Of a stretch of 53,665 nucleotides of DNA, positions 50,001-53,665 are shown piece by piece; within the stretch, counting starts at the first letter, position 1, and each line of letters starts with the position of its first letter. The position numbers and the translations under genes were made by a program. The notes below the pieces were generated by a model. It did no database searches and was not told the DNA's origin. It was given only the letters and a program-made list of their open reading frames with translations. Origin of the DNA: an uncultured bacterium (GTDB lineage: Bacteria > Vulcanimicrobiota > Xenobia > Xenobiales > Xenobiaceae); NCBI GenBank assembly GCA_934644775.1, contig CAKUDB010000018.1, positions 1 to 53,665 of the forward strand. The letters are read 5' to 3'.

Positions 50001-50562
50001 TGCCGTCTTTTACTTGGAAGAGAGCGTCGTTATCTTTACAGAACATCTCGCCAACTGTGCGGAAATTGTTCTGTTTCATTTTCTCAGAATTACTTTTAAC
50101 GGCATTAAGTAACTTGCCGGCTTCTTTGTTATTTTTATCTGCTTCTTCTGCTTTGCTGCTGGAGCGGTAGCCGCGACGCTGGGCTAAATGGTAGAGAACA
50201 CGAGCCCACTCTTCGTTATTGAGCTGGCGATCTAAGCCTTCAGAGCGCAAAGTATAGACATCTTTTTCGAAACTTGAGGCTAAAAATAGCTTTTCTAAAT
50301 TGTCTTTGCTGATAAGGCCAACTCTATCCAGAAGGAGTTTAATGCGCTCTTTACGGTGAGCTTTACGCCACAAGCGGCGTCTAAGAGAGCGAGCCTCCCG
50401 TCTAGGTAAAGCTAGGCTAGCCCCGGTTTTGGGTTGCTCGGCTGCCTTAAAAATACGTACACCCAGATCGGCAATTTTAAATGGAACTCCGTCTTGGTCA
50501 CTTTCAATAACTGCCCAACCGATTGAGGTTATACCAATATCTAGGCCTAGAATGTAGTGCAT
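47056..50562 (-). CDS. cas9: Type II-C CRISPR nuclease Cas9
   Basis: A 1168-residue RNA-guided DNA nuclease. RuvC-I ILGLDIGITSIGWAVIE (Asp8), Arg-rich bridge helix (about 54-75, RREARSLRRRLWRKAHRKER), RuvC-II HIELARDM (Glu547), HNH VGYAEVDHIVPYS (His628) with Asn651, and RuvC-III LHHAMDAAVIA (His768/769, Asp772) are all intact, so it should be active. Length falls in the compact II-C range. A Lys/Glu-rich insert (about 355-380) interrupts the recognition lobe. AAGGGG precedes the ATG. The PAM cannot be read from sequence. It is first gene of the operon, with tracrRNA upstream on the same strand and a leader attenuator just before its ribosome-binding site. Confidence 0.98.
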   Translation of the reverse strand: MHYILGLDIGITSIGWAVIESDQDGVPFKIADLGVRIFKAAEQPKTGASLALPRREARSLRRRLWRKAHRKERIKLLLDRVGLISKDNLEKLFLASSFEKDVYTLRSEGLDRQLNNEEWARVLYHLAQRRGYRSSSKAEEADKNNKEAGKLLNAVKSNSEKMKQNNFRTVGEMFCKDNDALFQVKDGSGHIIGRKTHNTSGCYDLTVARKFIEEEAHKLFAAQRQFGNAFATESIENEYCKILLSQRHFSDGPGGERTFKFDLRGNCTFEKDELRAFKACYTFEYFKLLQDINHLRIVPEYKKGSTKQTRELTPDERQRIIDLCIKSPSINFSKLRKELKLEDNELFNRVNYDVKKKKGKKKDAQEQSEEPLTPEQQREKCEDAAKFQQMQSYHEIRKTLDKVAKGTISKFSHAQLDEVGEVLSLYKADDKRRERFEQLGLSSEEIEALLPLNFTKAGNLSLTAMRKLIPYLEQGLTYDKACEIVYSDHRAQYKGERMPLLSFGKLKEEGALDSVNNPVVLRAIAQTFKVVNAIIRRYGSPQAIHIELARDMKRNFADRQDIKKKQDDNWSKNDKIRPKVEELKGSAATGQDIVKMKLYEEQDGYCLYSGKKLDIRRLFEVGYAEVDHIVPYSKCFDDSYNNKVLVFSSENQRKGNRLPLEYMLAQGDEDKLDDYVTLVEAIVRNYRKKQRLLKPCLTAEDSNDWKERNLIDTQYITKAVADILRNYLAFEEDSPFIKKPVRSINGAVTDQVRKRLGLQKHREEGDLHHAMDAAVIAITTDGYINRISRYTQRREFGKRIGCYKDKQTGQKVEIEKQQGQAPLYVDPETGEKLTEQAFDQKYAPTFPAPWPEFTKELKARMAPNADEAIRQLYLPSYGSEEIKPIFVSQMPNRKITGQAHAETIRSARVDIDENGQERIIAVAKTPLTSLKLDKDGEIENYYMPSSDRLLYEELKNRLKAYNNDPKEAFKEPVYKPKKDGSRGPQVYKVKTWKPTTSNVKVAGGIADNGSMVRIDVFYIKEGKDKGYYFVPIYVADTIKRELPQKAVVADKPIDQWKEMDDKDFIFSLYPGDLIRVVHKSQIVLKSTQKNSKDTKIGKEFFLYYKGADIRNGAITASYHDRSYEPKDLGIKRLQSWEKYEVDVLGNYHKVRLPEKRQAFNLKYSQKGQ

Positions 50563-50576
50563 ACATTTCCCCTTCC

Positions 50577-50668
50577 AAAAAAAGGTGCCCTTAACTAGAA
50601 GGCTGTCACATTCCAGCCAACTTTCGCACCTAATTTACGAATTATCAAAAATACAAAGCAAAAGTTGG
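50577..50668 (-). promoter_or_regulatory. Candidate attenuator in the cas9 leader
   Basis: On the minus strand, AGGTGC (50631-50626) pairs with GCACCT (50588-50583), with an inner GGCTG/CAGCC stem, followed by T7 about 20 bases before the cas9 ATG. Just upstream, CCAACTTTTGC (50668-50658) can pair with GCGAAAGTTGG (50627-50617), which overlaps the left arm of the terminator and so excludes it. This is the logic of a terminator/antiterminator switch. The promoter of the leader is unclear. Confidence 0.6.
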
Positions 50669-50724
50669 TCGTTTTAGCTACTGCATATCAGGCTCAGATC
50701 ACCAATATCTGAACAAAATATGGT

Positions 50725-50832
50725 AAAAAAAGACGGCCCGGTCACACGAAAAACGTGCGGCTGGGCCGTTGCTTTAAGATATACTATCTGATCATAGCAA
50801 CCTAAATGTTTCTCGTTGTGGTACAAGAAAGT
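50725..50832 (-). ncRNA. tracrRNA
   Basis: A 108-base RNA on the same strand as cas9. Bases 50827-50791 are the anti-repeat: CTTGTACCACAACGAGAAAC pairs with the 3' half of the repeat, and GCTATGAT pairs by Watson-Crick and G-U pairs with its 5' GTTGTAGC. A short hairpin AGATA-GTA-TATCT follows, then a terminator hairpin ACGGCCC...GGGCCGT with T7 (50769-50725). Layout fits tracrRNAs of type II-C. Confidence 0.9.
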
Positions 50833-50838
50833 ATCTGC

Positions 50839-50867
50839 ATACTATAACCTTTATCTAGCTGTGTCAA
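50839..50867 (-). promoter_or_regulatory. Promoter of tracrRNA
   Basis: Minus strand: TTGACA (50867-50862), 17-bp spacer, TAGTAT (50844-50839); start near 50832, 5 bases before the anti-repeat. Confidence 0.85.
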
Positions 50868-51524
50868 GGGAAAATATGGTACAAGTGAATAAAAAAATTA
50901 AAAAAACACAAACGAACTTGGTGTAGTCCTTGGCTTCGGCCTATTGCCGGTATGGCTGCGTAGCCGCTAGGCGAAGCAGACGCCGGCAATCTCGGCCGGA
51001 AGCCTTGGACGAACCAACAAACTGGGAAAGTCTCCGTTTCTGTAATATTTGTAGCGGAGTTTAGCCTATAGCAAAGCGAAAGGCTCTTATATGCCTGTAG
51101 CTTGCTATAGGCGTAAACGTAGCCAGCCAACGGAGAAACGGAGAGTTTAGCCCCTGTACCTTAGTCCCGCCTTCCGCTATAAACTGTCCGCCAGCTATGA
51201 AATGAACTGGCTTTAGCCCAAGAGCTGGCGCAGTAAGTGCAACGATACTGCGCGACCTAAACGAGCTTAGTCCCGCCTTCCGCTATAACTGTTCACTTGC
51301 CATAAAATGAACGTGCTATAGCTCAAACGTACAGGCGCAGCGAGTGGAAACAATGCTGCGCGACCTCAAAAGGTAGGTACAATAAATGCAAGAATGCCGC
51401 CCAGTGCAGGGGGAGAAAAGAAGCTTTTTCGTGAATTTTCAACCTGTTGCTGCTAACAACGGCAGCTAGAGAGGACACGGTTTACTATGAAACCAGCACT
51501 CGCCTAATTATTGTAAATGGAGAC
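50868..51524 (+). repeat. Intergenic structured repeat, copy 4 (modules A, B, C, C)
   Basis: A gene-free stretch between the tracrRNA promoter and lipoprotein 5. Module A is at 50926-51010 (ATTGCCGG with CCGGCAAT), module B at 51027-51148 with one mismatched pair in the outer stem, and C hairpins at 51228-51253 (GCGCAGTA with TACTGCGC) and 51335-51361 (GCGCAGC with GCTGCGC). Bases 51405-51524 match the leader of paralog 2. All modules point the same way as the lipoprotein gene. Confidence 0.85.
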
Positions 51525-51537
51525 ATGTTTTTTGCAT

Positions 51538-53221
51538 ATGCAATACAAAAAAAAATAGACCCAATTTTATAACTTTGGCAGCAGCTATAGGCTTAGGCAT
51601 AGGCTTAATGCTTAGCGGTTGCGGCAGTAGTGGAAGTACAACGCCTAACCCTTTGGATGGTACAACTCCAACGCCTCCCGCCCCTGAACCTGCTCCCTCT
51701 CCCGAGCCACCGTCTCCTCCTTCTCCTTATAAAGTCACTTTCCAATATAATTTTTTATCTAAAGGATTAGGTCGCCAAGATCTTTCTAATGATATTGTCG
51801 AAGTGAGATACGCTTTTTATGGTAAAGCCGACAATAAAGAGTTTGTCACTCAAGCTACTGCTCCTGGAGCTCATTTATTTAAGCATGAAGCTAAAACTCG
51901 CGAACAAGATATTGTTATTGACAGCAATGAAGTAAAAGAGCTTAATACTGATATTTACGCTGTTAGCGCCGCTTATTACGATAAAGACGGTAAGTTAGTA
52001 TCTGTCGGTCATAACGATAAGATTGCTTGGGACAATAAAGATGCCGCTATAGCTAGTCCTGACTTGTATCGCATAGACAATAATTCTGAGCTTTCTTTAA
52101 CTTCCTACGATCCCACAGACAATAAAGATAAAAGAGTTTTCGAGCCTGGCGACAATGTAGGTTTAAGCTTTAAACTTCTGCCTGGTGATAAAGCTTCCAT
52201 CGAATTTTACGATTTAACTCCCTTTGCTACTTTTAGCGAACTTAACGATATAGCTGATAAAAAGGTAACAGTGTTTACCGAGGCTACTTCTAAAGGATTG
52301 TTTAGCGTTGTTGCCAATGGTACCGTAAAACCTAGAGCTACTATAGACTCAGTTATTTGCGATACTGTCACTAAGCCTATCTACGCTACTAAACAAACGA
52401 TAAATGGCATAAAATTTACCCCTATCAACAGTGAGCTTTTTAACGGTGGTGATGACAAGAGCTTCTTAATGCTTTATATATCTAAAAAAGATGGTGAGGG
52501 CAACGATATTCCCAATGCTGCTTTAGGTAAGGAAACCGTTACTGTTGACAATTTAGTTGTGGGCGTCGATAAAGTGCCTGTGCAAGTTATCGCTGCTTAT
52601 ACAGACGATAAAATAGACGAGAAAGGGCCTCAGCCTCAAGATATTGATATTACCGAACAAGTTCAGTTTGATGTTAGTTTTGATGAAGGCTTTACTCCTG
52701 CAGGCGGACATGAGTCTTATCTTAAAGTTGAAAACGGCGTTGTGATAGCTACAGGTGCTGTTACCGATTATGCTGATCACTACAACGTAACAGCTTCATA
52801 TGGTAGTTTTACTGATAAAACCAATGTTTCAGTTTGTTATGCCGAATCTGACATTTGCTTTGCCAAGGACATGGACGGAAATCTCAGCTATGTTCCCGAG
52901 TCAAATCGTCATGAAAGTTTGTATTGGAATATGCGCGTGGTTGGTCGTTTTAAAGTTATCACTAATTACGGTCAAACAATTAACTATAGCAAGCCTTTCT
53001 TTATTGATGAAAGCTTAGTAGGAGCAAATGAATATCCTGAGGCTATAGCTAGTCCATCAGTTGTAATGTACACTGAAATTTTCAAACGTGCTGATAATGG
53101 CAGCAATTACTATTTGTTACATTTGTATGACTCACCAAAAACACACGAGCTTAAAGTTGGCGATTTTCAAGTAGAGGGCTTACCTAAATTTACACCTTTG
53201 CAAATTACCCCAGCTCGCTAA
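51538..53221 (+). CDS. Surface lipoprotein, paralog 5 (frameshifted start, probably phase-OFF)
   Basis: The family body is intact: lipobox LSGC, GSSGSTTPNPL, Pro-rich linker, VSAAYYDKDG, DLTPFATFSEL and the C-terminal blocks. But no ATG is in frame as written. ATG 51538 followed by an A9 tract (51547-51555) runs into TAG at once; with A8, as in paralog 2, it would read MQYKKNRPNFITL into the signal peptide. The other ATG (51525) is followed by T6 instead of the T4 of paralog 1 and also ends early. The open frame only resumes at TTG 51575, which lacks the charged signal-peptide start. I read this as a phase-variable gene in the OFF state; an assembly error in the homopolymer is possible. Confidence 0.75.
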
Positions 53222-53665
53222 ATGGCATAGTTGGTACGTGGCTCTGAAGGCTGGCGCAGCAATTGTAAACTATGCCGCGCAGCGCCAAAGGCGTTGAGCC
53301 TAAACGAACTTGGTGTAGTCCTTGGCTTCGGCCTATTGCCGGTATGGCTGCGTAGCCGTCAGGCGAAGCAGACGCCGGCAATCTCGGCCGGAAGCCTTGG
53401 ACGAACCAACAAACTGGGAAAGTCTCCGTTTCTGTAATATTTGTAGCGGAGTTTAGCCTATAGCAAAGCGAAAGGCTCTTATACGCCTGTAGCTTGCTAT
53501 AGGCGTAAACGTAGCCAGCGGGCAGAGAGACGGAGACTTTAGCCCCTGTACCTTAGTTCCGCCTCCCGCTATAAACTGTTCGCCAGCTATGAAATGAACG
53601 TGCTATAGCTCAAACGTACTGGCGCAGTAAGTGCAACGATACTGCGCGACCAAAACGAGCTTAGT
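53222..53665 (+). repeat. Intergenic structured repeat, copy 5
   Basis: No gene. C hairpin at 53254-53280 (one mismatched pair), module A at 53318-53402, module B at 53419-53540, a second C at 53622-53647. The sequence is cut by the end of the window where, by analogy, another lipoprotein gene would follow. Confidence 0.85.

Noticed and set aside
51575..53221. TTG 51575 as the real start of lipoprotein 5
   Set aside because: It removes the charged signal-peptide start and has no ribosome-binding site, while the homologous ATG lies upstream across the A-tract.

Overview
The window reads as a chromosomal segment of a bacterium of medium G+C. It carries a PASTA-domain kinase next to ribulose-phosphate epimerase, an L10-leader/rplJ/rplL operon, lipoproteins, and many TPR and membrane proteins. 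I cannot assign a phylum from the sequence alone. The surface-lipoprotein expansion, central-carbon genes (class I aldolase, Pta, Pgi) and a type II-C CRISPR-Cas9 locus would fit a host-associated or anaerobic bacterium, but that is inference.

Layout. Bases 1-8336 hold four tandem paralogous lipoprotein genes with the shared mature N-terminus GCGxSGSTTPNPL. They are separated by 350-600 bp spacers built from recurring, strongly structured modules, called A, B and C here. A fifth paralog with the same modules lies at 50.9-53.7 kb, and the window starts and ends inside such modules, so the family continues outside. Bases 8400-10301 hold a cupin gene and a MarR-type regulator with two palindromic operators, then a DUF3990/DUF3791 toxin-antitoxin-like pair. 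Bases 10460-24005 hold aldolase, a gluzincin peptidase, a secreted GH15-like protein, an adjacent pair of probably inactive Clp-like and TPR-Lon-like proteins, a secreted NHL propeller, Pta and a long TPR protein. Bases 24350-30387 hold a PASTA kinase, a kinase-less PASTA membrane protein, Rpe and a TPR-like lipoprotein. Three tRNAs (Gly, Cys, Val) precede a four-gene DUF697/DUF5693/CsaB/membrane-protein operon.

Bases 36044-44107 hold a structured ncRNA candidate (6S-like features), NUDIX-TrxA, L10-L7/L12, a CDF transporter, a WYL regulator, an exported protein, Pgi and tRNA-Thr. Bases 44212-50867 are the type II-C locus: a leader unit, 22 identical repeats, then cas2, cas1, cas9 and tracrRNA on the opposite strand.

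Three layers look unusual. First, each CRISPR repeat ends in a consensus extended -10 promoter, and the unit before repeat 1 has a degenerate repeat plus a 30-nt pseudo-spacer that resembles the hairpin region of the tracrRNA. Second, the cas9 5' leader contains a terminator hairpin immediately before the ribosome-binding site and a mutually exclusive antiterminator pairing, which suggests transcription attenuation of cas9. Third, the lipoprotein genes begin with paired start codons separated from the signal peptide by T- and A-tracts whose lengths differ between paralogs. This gives an apparent ON/OFF phase switch, and the intergenic modules show compensatory base changes expected of a conserved RNA or hairpin DNA structure.
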